Shown here piece after piece: positions 20,283 through 29,054 of a stretch of 64,000 bases of DNA (position 1 is the first letter of the stretch; each line of letters starts with the position of its first letter). Source of the stretch: Halorubrum aethiopicum. Lineage in GTDB: Archaea; Halobacteriota; Halobacteria; Halobacteriales; Haloferacaceae. Under the pieces are notes generated by a model, which was not told where the DNA came from, searched no databases, and saw nothing but the letters and a program-made list of their open reading frames with translations. The stretch is from the NCBI RefSeq assembly GCF_001542905.1, contig NZ_LOAJ01000001.1, positions 992,001 to 1,056,000 of the forward strand. Reading direction: 5' to 3'. The translations under genes were made by a program, and so were the position numbers.

Positions 20283-20637
20283 GATCGTTGCTGGCGCGAT
20301 GAATTCTTTCAAAGCCCCAGCCGACTCCGGTCGAGGGCCTCGCTGCGCTCCTCGCTCACTTCATTCGCTGCGGTGTCGCCGGCGGCGGAGCCGCCGGCTG
20401 CCCGTGGCGCGTCGCGCCACGCTGCTTGCGTCGGCCGTCTTCCCGGAGTCGGCTGCCCCTTTGAGTCCCACCCCGCACAACCCCGCACCTCACACCTCCC
20501 CAGCCTCGCTGCTCATGGTTCGAAAATCGGAGATTTTCGTCATCACGAAAGACCGGAGGTCTTTCGAACGACTTCGTTCGCAGCGTCCCTCGCGGGCTCC
20601 TCGCGAGCCGATGGCTCGCTCGGAGGCGCGCCACCGC
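20283..20637 (+). repeat. Dispersed structured element, copy A
   Basis: One of four related non-coding elements in the window. Fixed segments in order: left end GATCGTTGCTGGCGCG, CAAAGCCCCAG, TGCCCCTTTGAGTCCCACC (20454-20472), CACACCTCCCCAGCCTCG, GCGTCCCTCGCGG and right end GGCGCGCCACCGC (20625-20637). Between them are three self-complementary arms. Arm P1 pairs 20319-20330 with 20443-20454 (12 bp) and CAAAG (20310-20314) with CTTTG (20459-20463), leaving a C-rich internal loop. Arm P2 closes with GCTGC/GCAGC (20508-20512/20580-20584). This copy's left palindrome is degraded (GCGATGAATTC). No credible protein is encoded. It lies between converging genes. Confidence 0.85.
20516..20572 (+). repeat. 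Nested double-hairpin module (in copy A)
   Basis: Two perfect hairpins joined by a fixed linker. Hairpin 1 (20521-20539) is CGAAAATC-gga-GATTTTCG; hairpin 2 (20546-20566) is CGAAAGACC-gga-GGTCTTTCG; the joint reads TTTCGTCATCACGAAA and the borders TGGTTCGAAA and TTTCGAACGAC. The same module, with different but still perfectly paired stems, sits at 50185-50245. Here it is in arm P2 of the host element. Confidence 0.85.
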
Positions 20638-20892
20638 AATCGGTCGCTCACTCCTTCGGCTGGAGTGAGCATCCGCGAGCGAAGCGAGCGGTTCACCGAC
20701 GGAGCCGTCGAAGACGGCGGAGTCGGCTTTTTCCCTCCAGGTTTTTCGAGGAGTGGTTCCCGAAGCGAACGCAGTGAGCGAGGGCACCCGACGATGAAAA
20801 AGGTGGCTGTGCTGACCGGAGTCGGACTCGAACGTACCTCTCACGGGAGATTTCAACGGGGGATCACGGACGAGTCAGTCGACGCCGGTCGG
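20638..20892. other. Non-coding flank of copy A with further hairpins
   Basis: 255 bases without a credible gene. The first ~20 bases (CGCTCACTCCTT) match the flank of copy B. Hairpins: GCTCACTCC/GGAGTGAGC (20646-20654/20662-20670) and GCCGTC-gaa-GACGGC (20704-20718). GGAGTCGGCT at 20719-20728, followed by TTTTT, repeats the right strand of arm P1 and could pair with 20319-20328 instead. Confidence 0.6.
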
Positions 20893-22119
20893 TTACGTCC
20901 CGCCGTCGTCCGCCTTCCGGAGCAGTTCGATCGCCGGCAGCGGCTCGCCGGTGAGCGCGCGGATGTACGCGCCGCCGGCGATGGAGACGTGCGAGAAGTC
21001 GTCCTCGTCCAGCCCGTACATGCCGATCGCCCGCGAGGTGTCGCCGCCGCCGACGACCGAGAAGCAGTCCGTCTCGGCGATGGCCTCGAGGACGCCGACG
21101 GTGCCGTCGGCGAAGCGCTCGTCCTCGAAGACGCCGAGCGCGCCCTTCACGAAGACGGCGTCGGACTCGCGGATGGGGGAGTCGTAGTCGGCGACGGTGT
21201 CGGAGCCCACGTCGAGGTACGCGTCGGTCTTCTCGTCGATGTCGGCCACGGGAACCTCGGCGCGGTCGCCGTCGGCGTCCTCGTAGGCGAGGTCGCTTGC
21301 GAGGCGGATCGCGTCGCCGCGCTCCTCGAGGATCGCCTCGACGGTGTCGCGGTTCGCCTCCCACTGCTCGTCGAAGAGATCCATCCCCTCGAGGTCGCGG
21401 CCGACCGGGTGGCCCGCCGCGCGTAAGAAGAGCTCGCCGGCGACGCCGCCGAGCAGGAAGCGGTCGACGCGGTCGCCGAGGGCGTCCATCACGCCGATCA
21501 CGTCGGTGGCCTTCGTCCCGCCGACCACCATCGTGACCGGGCCGTCGAACTCCCTGCGGGCGATGGCGGTGTTGGCCTCGTACTCCGTGGCCATCACGCG
21601 GCCGGCGTAGGCGGGCAGCGCGACCGGGAAGCCGACCAGCGAGGCGTGTTTCCGGTGGGCCGCCGAGTAGGCGTCGTTGACGTACGCGTCGAAGCGCGGG
21701 GCGAGCGTCCGGACGAACTCCGTGTCGGCCTTCTCCGTCGGCGACGCCTCGGGCAGCTCGTCCTCGCACATCCGCGTGTTCTCGAGGAGGAGCACCTCGC
21801 CCGCCTCGAGCGCCTCGATCGCCGCGAGCGCCTCCTCGCCGTAGGTGTCGGCGACGAACTCGACCTCGCGGCCGACGTGGTCGGCGAGGATCTCGGCGTG
21901 ACCCGAAAGCGACGTGAAGTCGTCGCGGCCGGGGCGGCCCTGGTGGGCTAAGAGGACGACGCGGTGGCCGGCGTCGGCGAGCTCGCGCACCGTGCGCGCG
22001 TGTCGCTCGAACCGGCGGTTGTCCTGCGGCTCGCCGCCCTCGATCGGGGAGTTCAGATCGAGGCGGACGAGCACGCGCGAGTCGGCCGGCAGGTCGTCGA
22101 TGGTCTGGAACGTGGACAT
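20893..22119 (-). CDS. pgk: Phosphoglycerate kinase
   Basis: Reversible transfer between 1,3-bisphosphoglycerate and ADP; 408 residues. N-terminal substrate segment VLVRLDLNSPIEGG, HQGRPG and NDAYSAAHRKHAS are diagnostic, as is the C-terminal nucleotide loop FSVVGGGDTSRAI. It follows gap on the minus strand with a 65-base spacer, the usual haloarchaeal gap-pgk pair. ATG at 22119 chosen because the frame upstream is non-conserved. Its 3' end faces copy A of the dispersed element. Confidence 0.95.
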   Translation of the reverse strand: MSTFQTIDDLPADSRVLVRLDLNSPIEGGEPQDNRRFERHARTVRELADAGHRVVLLAHQGRPGRDDFTSLSGHAEILADHVGREVEFVADTYGEEALAAIEALEAGEVLLLENTRMCEDELPEASPTEKADTEFVRTLAPRFDAYVNDAYSAAHRKHASLVGFPVALPAYAGRVMATEYEANTAIARREFDGPVTMVVGGTKATDVIGVMDALGDRVDRFLLGGVAGELFLRAAGHPVGRDLEGMDLFDEQWEANRDTVEAILEERGDAIRLASDLAYEDADGDRAEVPVADIDEKTDAYLDVGSDTVADYDSPIRESDAVFVKGALGVFEDERFADGTVGVLEAIAETDCFSVVGGGDTSRAIGMYGLDEDDFSHVSIAGGAYIRALTGEPLPAIELLRKADDGGT

Positions 22120-22184
22120 GGATGAGCCTGGGTGTATCGGTGTGTCCGTCGGCAGGGGTTGTGAATTCCGGGGAAACGCGGCGG

Positions 22185-23237
22185 TTACGCCTCCGCGTGG
22201 ACGTACGCGGCCATGTCGAGCATCCGGCAGGAGAAGCCGTACTCGTTGTCGTACCACGTGAGGACCTTGAGCAGGCCGCCGTCGGCGATGACGTTGGTGG
22301 ACGGGAGGTCGACGTAACTCGAGAAGGGGAGACCGGTGACGTCGCTCGAGACGACCTCGTCGTCGGTGTAGCCGAGCACGCCCGCGAGCGGCCCGTCGTC
22401 GGCGGCGGCGCGGAAGGTGTCGTTGACCTCCGTCTCGGTCACGTCCGCCTTGAGGTCGACGACGAACTCCGTGATCGAGCCGGTCGGGACGGGGACGCGG
22501 ATCGCCATCCCGTCGATCTTGCCGTCGAGCTGTGGGAGGACCTTCTGGGCCGCGCCGGCCGCGCCCGTCGAGGTCGGGACGATGTTCTCGGCGGCGGCGC
22601 GCCCGCGGCGGGTCTTCGCCTTCGGGCCGTCGATGAGCGCCTGCGAGCCGGTGTAGGCGTGGACGGTGGTGAGGGTGCCGGCCTCGATGCCGAACTCGGC
22701 GTCGAGCACCTTCGCGACGGGCGTGATGGAGTTGGTCGTACACGAGGCGTTCGAGACCACGTCCTCGCCGTCGTACTCGTCGTGGTTGACGCCGTAGACG
22801 AGCTGTTTGACCGGCTCCTCGCCCTTCGGCGGCGCGGAGATGACGACGGTGTCGGCCCCGCCGGCGAGGTGCGCGCTCGCGTCCTCCTTCGTCCGGAAGA
22901 TGCCGGTACACTCCAGGGCGACGTCGACGTCGAGGTCGTCCCACGGGAGGTCAGCGGGGTCCTGGACGTTGAAAAGCGGCACCGACGTGCCGCCGATCGC
23001 CAGCTCGTCGTCGACGAGCTCGACCCCGTCGAGCCGTCCCATGACGGTGTCGTACTTCGCGAGGTAGCCCATGTCGTCGAACTCCATCACGTCGTTGATC
23101 CCGGCGAGCTCGATCCGGGGATCCTCCAGCACCGCGCGGAAGACGTTGCGACCGATCCGGCCGAACCCGTTGAGCCCGACTCGAACGACCTCCTCGTCGG
23201 GTACCTCGTCGCCAGCGGACAGATACGATTTACTCAT
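22185..23237 (-). CDS. gap: Glyceraldehyde-3-phosphate dehydrogenase, type I
   Basis: Bacterial-type phosphorylating GAPDH, 350 residues. It has the dinucleotide site GLNGFGRIGRNVFRA near residue 22, the catalytic Cys in SNASCTTNSITPVAK near 165, and the conserved STGAAGAAQKVLP. This type differs from the archaeal type II enzyme and is usual in halophiles, where two paralogues split glycolytic and gluconeogenic roles; which one this is cannot be told here. The TATA box GATTTAAG is 25-32 bases before the ATG at 23237. Upstream of pgk. Confidence 0.95.
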   Translation of the reverse strand: MSKSYLSAGDEVPDEEVVRVGLNGFGRIGRNVFRAVLEDPRIELAGINDVMEFDDMGYLAKYDTVMGRLDGVELVDDELAIGGTSVPLFNVQDPADLPWDDLDVDVALECTGIFRTKEDASAHLAGGADTVVISAPPKGEEPVKQLVYGVNHDEYDGEDVVSNASCTTNSITPVAKVLDAEFGIEAGTLTTVHAYTGSQALIDGPKAKTRRGRAAAENIVPTSTGAAGAAQKVLPQLDGKIDGMAIRVPVPTGSITEFVVDLKADVTETEVNDTFRAAADDGPLAGVLGYTDDEVVSSDVTGLPFSSYVDLPSTNVIADGGLLKVLTWYDNEYGFSCRMLDMAAYVHAEA

Positions 23238-23261
23238 ATACGAAAAAGCGGTGCGCAGACA

Positions 23262-23269
23262 CTTAAATC
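23262..23269 (-). promoter_or_regulatory. gap TATA element
   Basis: GATTTAAG on the minus strand, 25-32 bases before the gap ATG. The spacing implies a leaderless or nearly leaderless gap-pgk transcript. Confidence 0.6.
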
Positions 23270-23375
23270 CGCCCGAGTCGCGTGAGCCCGCCGCGGAGCG
23301 GGTCTCACACGGTCGATCCACGGGAAATCGGCCGTCGACAGAAGGCTTATCGGGGAGACCGCCCTCACACGAAGC

Positions 23376-23753
23376 ATGGACAGAGACGACCGAGACGACC
23401 CGTTCGGCGACTTCTTCGAGGAGATCGAACGGATGATGAACGAGATGGCCGGGAGCGGACACGGGACCGACGACGCCGGCTTCGGGTCGGAGACGCACGT
23501 CGACGCGTACGCCACCGAGGAGTCCGTCCGACTCGTCGCCGACCTCCCCGCCGTCTCGAAAGAGCAGCTCTCCCTGCAGTGTGACGGCGAGGCGCTCACC
23601 ATCTCGGCGGCCTCCGACCGACGCGAGTACGACGAGACCGTCGAACTCCCCGCGACCGTCGACGAGCGGTCCGGCGAGGCGACGTTCAACAACGGCGTGC
23701 TCGAGGTCGAGTTCGAGCGCGACGACGATTCCGCCTCCATCGACGTCGCGTAA
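23376..23753 (+). CDS. Hsp20/alpha-crystallin family small heat-shock protein
   Basis: ATP-independent chaperone, 125 residues. After a ~45-residue N-terminus rich in Asp and Gly comes a compact alpha-crystallin domain (HVDAYATEESVRLVADLPAV, then LTISAASDRREYDETVELP and FNNGVLEVEFER), the last strand carrying the typical NGVLEV motif. No C-terminal I-x-I extension is visible. Divergent from gap; a GCTTATCG element about 30 bases upstream is the likely TATA box. Confidence 0.87.
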   Translation: MDRDDRDDPFGDFFEEIERMMNEMAGSGHGTDDAGFGSETHVDAYATEESVRLVADLPAVSKEQLSLQCDGEALTISAASDRREYDETVELPATVDERSGEATFNNGVLEVEFERDDDSASIDVA

Positions 23754-23765
23754 CCCCGTCTCCCG

Positions 23766-24668
23766 CTACCCGTTCTCCGCGACCCGCCGGATCAGTCCCG
23801 CGAGCCGGTCGTAGAACTCCGGCTCGTACTTCGTCGCCGCGTCGACCGTCGGGCGGGCGTTCGTCTCGTTGATCAGGTATCCGTCGTCGGTCTCCAGCAG
23901 GTCGACGCCGAGGTAGTCGATCCCGAGCGCCGCCGCCGCCCGCTCGGCCAGTTCGCGACCCTCCCCGTCGAGGTCGACGCCGCGCGCGTCCGCGCCGCGG
24001 TGGACGTTGTGTTTCCAGCGGCCGGCAGCGAGCGCGTCGACCGGAAGCTCGCGGCGGACCGCGCCCGCGTAGGTCCCGTCGACGACCATCGCCCGGTAGT
24101 CGCGCGCGCCGGGGAGGAACTCCTGGATCAGGTACGACTTGTCGCCGGTCGCGCGGTAGTCGTGCGCGAGATCCAGGTAGTCGACGACCCCCAGAAGCGA
24201 GTCGAGGTCGGTCGCCTTCGCGACGCCGACGCCGCGAGTGGCCGAGTTGGGCTTGACCACCACGGGGAACTCGAAGTCGGCGGCCGCCTCGGCGACGACC
24301 GACTCGTCGACCGGGTTGGATATCAGCGTCGTCCGCGGGACGGGGAGTCCGGCCGCCGAGAGCGTCGCGAGCACCCCCGCCTTGTTCCGGGAGGTCACGA
24401 CCGCGTCCCGGCCGTTCACCCACGGGACCGACAGCCGCCGGTCGAGGACCGCCCCCTCCATGAGCCGCGACGGGTAGACGAAGCCGACGTCGAACCCGTC
24501 CGCCGGGATCGCATCTGTCACCGTCCCGCCGTCCGTCCGATCGAGTCGAAACGCCCGCTCCTTGGCTGGGACGTGGTCGACGTCGATCCCGCGGTCCGCG
24601 AGCGGCTCGCGGACGCGTTCGTACGTCTCCGCGGCGGTGGTCATCGCGAGCCGGATGGGATCGGTCAC
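23766..24668 (-). CDS. RimK-like ATP-grasp ligase
   Basis: ATP-grasp enzyme, 300 residues, that would join a carboxylate to an amine. N-terminal pre-ATP domain, then SRNKAGVLATLSAAGLPVPRT, the ATP loop VVKPNSATRGVGVAKA near 140-155, and the metal-binding YLGVDLLETDDGYLINETNARP near 245-275. Closest in type to RimK/LysX, which modify ribosomal S6, glutamate side chains or lysine precursors; the substrate here is unknown. GTG start; an ATG at residue 9 is possible. Its 3' end is 12 bases from the hsp20 stop. Confidence 0.82.
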   Translation of the reverse strand: MTDPIRLAMTTAAETYERVREPLADRGIDVDHVPAKERAFRLDRTDGGTVTDAIPADGFDVGFVYPSRLMEGAVLDRRLSVPWVNGRDAVVTSRNKAGVLATLSAAGLPVPRTTLISNPVDESVVAEAAADFEFPVVVKPNSATRGVGVAKATDLDSLLGVVDYLDLAHDYRATGDKSYLIQEFLPGARDYRAMVVDGTYAGAVRRELPVDALAAGRWKHNVHRGADARGVDLDGEGRELAERAAAALGIDYLGVDLLETDDGYLINETNARPTVDAATKYEPEFYDRLAGLIRRVAENG

Positions 24669-24733
24669 GGTCGATGACGGCCGCTATCGGGCCTCGAGGG
24701 GAGCGAGCGGCCGCCGTGGCGGCGCGGCCGCGC

Positions 24734-25024
24734 TCACTGGAGGTGGCCCTCCTCGCGGAGCTGCTCGGCCTCGCTCTTCTCGTAGCGCCAGGAGATGTCG
24801 GCCTTCTCGTCCTGCCAGTCCCACGGCTCGACGAGGACGATGTCGTCCTCGCGGATCCAGACGCGCTTTTGCATTCGCCCCGGTATCCGAGCCGTCCGTT
24901 CCTTCCCGTCCGCACAGCGGACCTTCACGCGGTTGGCACCGAGCATCTCGACGACCTCCGCGAACACCTCGTCGTCGTCGGGCATCCGGAGGTCGCGCCG
25001 GCCCTGGCCGTCTCCGTCGGTCAT
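24734..25024 (-). CDS. eif1a: Translation initiation factor eIF-1A
   Basis: Archaeal IF1 homologue binding the 30S A site, 96 residues. The OB-fold/S1 core is clear: [29 protein letters not shown] then [32 protein letters not shown] at 25024 gives the usual short acidic N-terminus. A GCTTTTATC element lies about 27-35 bases before the start. Nothing else appears to be co-transcribed. Confidence 0.95.
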   Translation of the reverse strand: MTDGDGQGRRDLRMPDDDEVFAEVVEMLGANRVKVRCADGKERTARIPGRMQKRVWIREDDIVLVEPWDWQDEKADISWRYEKSEAEQLREEGHLQ

Positions 25025-25144
25025 GCGTGGCGGGTGATACGCGTCCCACCCGATAAAAGCCCCACTCTCCGGCGCGGCGGTCCCGATCCGACGCGGCGGT
25101 CCGGAGACGCCTCGTTTAAGAGGCGGCGGACGGTGACGCCTGAC

Positions 25145-25324
25145 ATGCGAGACACGCTCGGACTGGAGGGGATCGCCGGCGTCGTGGTCGTGGTCCTCGC
25201 GATCGCGGTCGTGACGCTTCGAGACCCCGTGATCGGCGGGGGACTGATGCTGCTCGTCGCCGGCCTGGCGCTGATCGCGAAGGGCGTCGCGACGTCGACG
25301 ATGCGCGCGTTCGGCCTGAAGTGA
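25145..25324 (+). CDS. 59-residue membrane protein, uncharacterised
   Basis: Two transmembrane segments (about 10-27 and 30-50) joined by DPVIGGG, ending in a short basic tail. Of unknown function, but the start is well supported: TTTAAG (25115-25120) lies 25-30 bases before the ATG, indicating a leaderless message. The frame is open upstream, but that region is eIF1A and its promoter. Confidence 0.7.
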   Translation: MRDTLGLEGIAGVVVVVLAIAVVTLRDPVIGGGLMLLVAGLALIAKGVATSTMRAFGLK

Positions 25325-25400
25325 GACCGACGCGGAGAGTAGAGCGACTGACACGGGGAAAAGAGACTGACGCGGGGAAAAAGACCGACGCGGGTGACGG
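25325..25400 (+). repeat. Short degenerate tandem repeat, period 18-21 bp
   Basis: Four units beginning GACCGAC or GACTGAC at 25325, 25346, 25365 and 25383, each followed by GCGGGGAAAA-like sequence. It fills most of the gap between two small membrane-protein genes. Non-coding as far as I can see. Confidence 0.7.
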
Positions 25401-25453
25401 CGACCGACCGCGCGGCCGAAAGGGCTATAATCGACCGTCGCGGCCGCTTCGAC

Positions 25454-25699
25454 ATGGCACGGATCCCCGAGTTCGCGGTCGAACTGTTCGAACTCCTCGC
25501 GCTCGTCGTCGGGTCGGGCGTGGCGTCGGTCATCGGCGTCTCGCTGGAGCGCGTCGGCGTCGCCGGCCTCGCCGGCGGCGACCTCGCGGTCGGGCTGTGG
25601 GCGCTCGCGATGGGGCTCGTCGCGTTGTACGTCGGCGTCGTCGCGCTCGGGTACGAGCAGGTGCTCCCCCGCCTTCGCGCGCTCGCCGGCAGCGCGTGA
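25454..25699 (+). CDS. 81-residue membrane protein, uncharacterised
   Basis: Begins [22 protein letters not shown] and has two predicted transmembrane segments with Gly-rich turns. The ATG at 25454 is chosen because CTATAATC (25425-25432) lies 22-29 bases upstream, again suggesting a leaderless message; codons further upstream are in the tandem-repeat area. I do not recognise a characterised family. Its stop is 29 bases from the photolyase stop. Confidence 0.68.
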   Translation: MARIPEFAVELFELLALVVGSGVASVIGVSLERVGVAGLAGGDLAVGLWALAMGLVALYVGVVALGYEQVLPRLRALAGSA

Positions 25700-25728
25700 G
25701 GCTGCGGCGGCGACCCGGCAGCACGAGG

Positions 25729-27360
25729 TCACAGCTCGCCGGCGGCGGCCAGCTCGCGGACGCGGGCCGCGCGCTCCCGGATCGCCTCCCGCTCCTCCCC
25801 GTCCTTGTTGTCGACGTGTGAGTACATCAGTCCCATCCGACCGGTCCCGCGGAGCGTCCCCTCGTGTTCCATCAGGAAGTCCCAGTAGAGCGCGTTGAAG
25901 GGGCAGGCCCCCTCGCCGGTCGTTCGGGAGACGGCGTACGGACACGACGCGCAGTGGTCGCTCATGCGGTTCACGTAGCTCCCCGAGGCGGCGTACGGCT
26001 TCGACGAGAGGACGTCGGTCCCGAACGATCCCATCGCGACCACGTTCGGCGTCGTCACCCAGTGGTACGCGTCGACGAACCCGAGGTGGAACCACTCGTT
26101 GAGTTCGGCGGGGTCGACGCCGTGGATCGTCGCGAAGTTCGACAGGACCATCAGCCGCTCGATGTGGTGGGCGTAGCCGTGCTCGCGGACGTGGCCGACC
26201 GCCTCCGACAGACACCGCATGTCGGTCTCGCCGTCCCAGTAGAGCGGCGGGAGCGCTCGCTCCTGGTCGAGCCGGTTCGCGTCAGCCAGTTCCGGCATCG
26301 CCTCGCGGTAGACGTGACGGACGAACTCGCGCCAGCCGAGCACCTGCCGAACGAACCCCTCCGCCGCGTTGAGCGGGACCGGCGGGAGGTCGGCGGCGGT
26401 GCCGTCCCCCTCGCCGTCCGTCGCGAACGCGTCGAGCGTCGTCTCCGACCCCGCGGGGCCGACGTCGGGATCGAACGCCCCCGGTTCGACGTCGCGCGTC
26501 TCGTAGGCCGCCTCGACCGCCCGGACCGGCTCGCGCGGGTCGAGGAGCCCGAGGTTGATCGCGGGCGAGAGCAGGGAGTGTGCGAGGAACGGCTCGCCGC
26601 CGACCATGGCGTCCTGATAGCGACCGAACGCGGGGAGCCCGCGGGCGACGAACGCGTCGAGCGCCCGCAACGCCTCCCTCCGGGTCACGGGCCACGCGAA
26701 CCCCTCGAGCGAGCCGTCGCCCCACGTGTCGAACCGGTTCCGGACCCACGCGTGGGTCTCGCGGGTGAGCTCGTCCGGCTCGAACCGCGGACGCTCCGGC
26801 GGCGTCCACCCGTCCGGCGGCGTCTCGCGGTTCCGGTCGTCGTAGTTCCACTCGCCGCCTTCGGGCTCGTCGCCGTCCATCAACACGCCCGTCTCCCGGC
26901 GAACGTGGCGGTACCAGTCCTCCTGGCGATACGTGCGGTCGTCGTCCGCCGACTCCCCGGTCCACGCACGCCAGTCGGCCGGCGTCGTCCAGAACAGCTC
27001 GTTCTCGAGAAGCTCCAGGGACCCGCCGCGCGCCTCGACGATCCCGCGGAGCCGCTCGCCCGCCCCGTGGCTCGCGGGTCGCATGAGCTCGAGGGCGGCG
27101 TCCGGTCGCTCGGCGAGGAACGTCGCGACCCCCTCGCCGAAGGAGTCCGCCTCGAGGTAGGTCACGTCGTGGCCGCGGTCGCGGAGGTCGTCGCGGAAGT
27201 GACGCATCGCCGAGAAGACGAGCGTCAGCTTGTGTGCGTGGTAGCGTCGGCGGGCCGCGAACCCGTGCGCCTCGATCAGGAGGACGCCGTCAGCGGCCTC
27301 GAGCGCGTCCAGATCGGGATTGAGCTGGTCGCCGAGCAGCCAGAGGGTGGAGTCGCTCAC
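25729..27360 (-). CDS. Cryptochrome/photolyase-related protein, iron-sulfur type
   Basis: Flavoprotein of the FeS-BCP/CryPro photolyase group, 543 residues from the GTG at 27360. It starts [14 protein letters not shown], with [23 protein letters not shown] typical of the antenna-type Rossmann domain. The C-terminal catalytic half has [11 protein letters not shown] and [20 protein letters not shown]. The 4Fe-4S ligands are visible in DHCASCPY and [13 protein letters not shown] plus an earlier Cys. Known members repair (6-4) photoproducts or act as light sensors. A second GTG at 27372 is possible. It has a ~45-residue acidic insertion near 285-330. Confidence 0.88.
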   Translation of the reverse strand: MSDSTLWLLGDQLNPDLDALEAADGVLLIEAHGFAARRRYHAHKLTLVFSAMRHFRDDLRDRGHDVTYLEADSFGEGVATFLAERPDAALELMRPASHGAGERLRGIVEARGGSLELLENELFWTTPADWRAWTGESADDDRTYRQEDWYRHVRRETGVLMDGDEPEGGEWNYDDRNRETPPDGWTPPERPRFEPDELTRETHAWVRNRFDTWGDGSLEGFAWPVTRREALRALDAFVARGLPAFGRYQDAMVGGEPFLAHSLLSPAINLGLLDPREPVRAVEAAYETRDVEPGAFDPDVGPAGSETTLDAFATDGEGDGTAADLPPVPLNAAEGFVRQVLGWREFVRHVYREAMPELADANRLDQERALPPLYWDGETDMRCLSEAVGHVREHGYAHHIERLMVLSNFATIHGVDPAELNEWFHLGFVDAYHWVTTPNVVAMGSFGTDVLSSKPYAASGSYVNRMSDHCASCPYAVSRTTGEGACPFNALYWDFLMEHEGTLRGTGRMGLMYSHVDNKDGEEREAIRERAARVRELAAAGEL

Positions 27361-27511
27361 GCCCGATCGCACGGGAGCGAGTCACATAGCTCCGGGGTCG
27401 GCCGTCCCATAGCTCCGGGGTCGACCGCTTCGGTTTGACCGCGCTCGTCCGGGAGCGGGCTCCGGGGGAGGAACACCCGCCTTTTTATCCGCCGTCGACG
27501 ACGGGCGGGAC

Positions 27512-27709
27512 ATGGACGAGATCCTCACCAACTGGCTTCTCGGGCTGATCGCCGCCCTCCTGGCCGTGCTCGTGCTCGACTCGACCGGCCAGCCGTTCCT
27601 CGACCCGCTCTCTCCGGTCGCGAACGTGCTCGCGCTCGTGACATTCCTCGCGTTCGTCATCCTCACCGGGGCGTTCCTCGTGTACACCGCGTCGTTCCGC
27701 AGGGAGTGA
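27512..27709 (+). CDS. 65-residue two-helix membrane protein
   Basis: Starts MDEILTNWLLGLIAALLAVLVL and has two hydrophobic segments (8-22 and 38-60), ending in a short charged tail. Unknown function. CCTTTTTATCC lies 23-31 bases before the ATG, a good TATA element. Next gene downstream on the same strand is an aldo/keto reductase with its own promoter element. Confidence 0.68.
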   Translation: MDEILTNWLLGLIAALLAVLVLDSTGQPFLDPLSPVANVLALVTFLAFVILTGAFLVYTASFRRE

Positions 27710-27774
27710 GCGGGCGACCCGGCGGATCGAGCGACCCCACGAACACTTTTGCTCGCGGCCGCCCACGCCGACCC

Positions 27775-28749
27775 ATGGAGTACACGACGCTCGGGAACAC
27801 GGGCACGACCGTCTCGAAGATCTGTCTCGGCTGTATGAGCTTCGGCGACCGTGACTGGCGCGAGTGGGTGCTCGACGAGGAGGAGGGGAAGGCGCTCGTC
27901 GAACGCGCGCTCGAGCTCGGGATCAATTTCTTCGACACCGCCAACATGTACTCGAACGGCGAGTCCGAGCGGATCCTCGGGGAGGCGCTGGAAGGTCATC
28001 GCGAGGAGGCGGTCGTCGCCACGAAGGGGTACTTTCGGATGGACGAGTCGAACCCGAACTCCGGCGGGCTCTCGCGGAAGGCGATAGAACAGGAGCTCGA
28101 GAACAGCCTCGACCGGCTCGGGATGGAGACGGTCGACCTCTACCAGATCCACCGGCTCGACCCGGAGACGCCGATCGAGGAGACGCTTCGCGCGCTCGAC
28201 GACGCGGTCCGGCGCGGGAAGGTCCGCCATCTCGGAGCCTCCTCGATGTGGGCCCACGAGTTCGCCGAGGCGCTCCACGCGAGCGACCGGCTGGGGCTCG
28301 ACCGGTTCGCCACGATGCAGAACCACTACAACCTCGTCTACCGCGAGGAGGAACGCGAGATGCTCCCGCTGTGTGAGAAGGAGGGGATCGGCGTGATCCC
28401 GTGGAGCCCGCTCGCGCGCGGCTATCTGGCGCGCCCCGACGACGACGTCGACGCGACGAGACGCGGCGAGACCGAGGAGCACCTCTACCGACACCCCTAC
28501 CGCGAGGGCGGCGGTCCCGCGGTCAACGCCCGCGTCGCGGAACTGGCCGACGAGAAGGGCGTCAAGATGGCGCAGATCGCGCTCGCCTGGCAGTTCCACA
28601 AGGAGCCGGTCGACGCGCCGATCGTCGGCACGACGAGCGTCGAACACCTGGAGGACGCGGTGGAGGCGCTCGATATCGATCTCTCCGACTCCGACATCGA
28701 GTGGCTCGAGGAGCCCTACGAGCCGGTCCGCGTCTCCGGACACGACTGA
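27775..28749 (+). CDS. Aldo/keto reductase
   Basis: NADPH-dependent carbonyl reductase of the AKR (voltage-gated K+ channel beta-subunit-like) type, 324 residues, TIM barrel. The catalytic tetrad is present: Asp and Tyr in FFDTANMYSNGESE, Lys in VVATKGY, and His in LYQIHRLD. The cofactor motif near the C-terminus is IALAWQFHKEPVDAPIVGT. Substrate unknown. An ACTTTTGC element lies 22-29 bases before the ATG; a start further upstream in frame is not needed. Confidence 0.88.
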   Translation: MEYTTLGNTGTTVSKICLGCMSFGDRDWREWVLDEEEGKALVERALELGINFFDTANMYSNGESERILGEALEGHREEAVVATKGYFRMDESNPNSGGLSRKAIEQELENSLDRLGMETVDLYQIHRLDPETPIEETLRALDDAVRRGKVRHLGASSMWAHEFAEALHASDRLGLDRFATMQNHYNLVYREEEREMLPLCEKEGIGVIPWSPLARGYLARPDDDVDATRRGETEEHLYRHPYREGGGPAVNARVAELADEKGVKMAQIALAWQFHKEPVDAPIVGTTSVEHLEDAVEALDIDLSDSDIEWLEEPYEPVRVSGHD

Positions 28750-28823
28750 CTCCCGACGCGTATTCGGTGTATTAGGGCATATATAGGCAACGTACTTACC
28801 GTGCGAGTGAATATCACCCTCAC

Positions 28824-28979
28824 ATGACCGACGACGGCGACGAGGCCTCGGTCCGGTCGAGCACCGAGTACGCGCGTAGCCGGGTCCGCTGTCCGAACTG
28901 CGGGGACCACGTTCCGGCGGTCGGCCGGGACGCCGGGGCGACGGAGTGTCCGAACTGTCGAACGCTGGTTCGTAACTGA
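28824..28979 (+). CDS. 51-residue CPxC-type zinc-finger protein
   Basis: Small protein with two Cys pairs, CPNCG (near residue 24) and CPNC (near 43), of the rubredoxin-like/zinc-ribbon kind common among haloarchaeal 'micro-proteins'. The N-terminal 20 residues are acidic and Ser-rich. Possible roles include nucleic-acid or protein interaction; nothing specific can be assigned. CATATATAGG (28779-28788) is a strong TATA box 36-45 bases before the ATG. Confidence 0.8.
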   Translation: MTDDGDEASVRSSTEYARSRVRCPNCGDHVPAVGRDAGATECPNCRTLVRN

Positions 28980-29054
28980 CCGCTCGCCGGAGGCGACCGC
29001 GCCGCCGCGTCCGGAGCGACAACCCTTTTCGGCCGGGCTACCGAATCGGGGCGT

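Noticed and set aside
20299-20860. Possible small proteins inside copies of the dispersed element (recurring 'VITK' and 'GLWRCSP' peptides)
   Set aside because: The peptides are translations of the fixed non-coding cores in random frames; codon positions show no protein constraint and hairpins explain the sequence better.
20804-20860. Second tRNA-like T-arm (CGGACTCGAAC)
   Set aside because: No acceptor or anticodon arm can be drawn around it.
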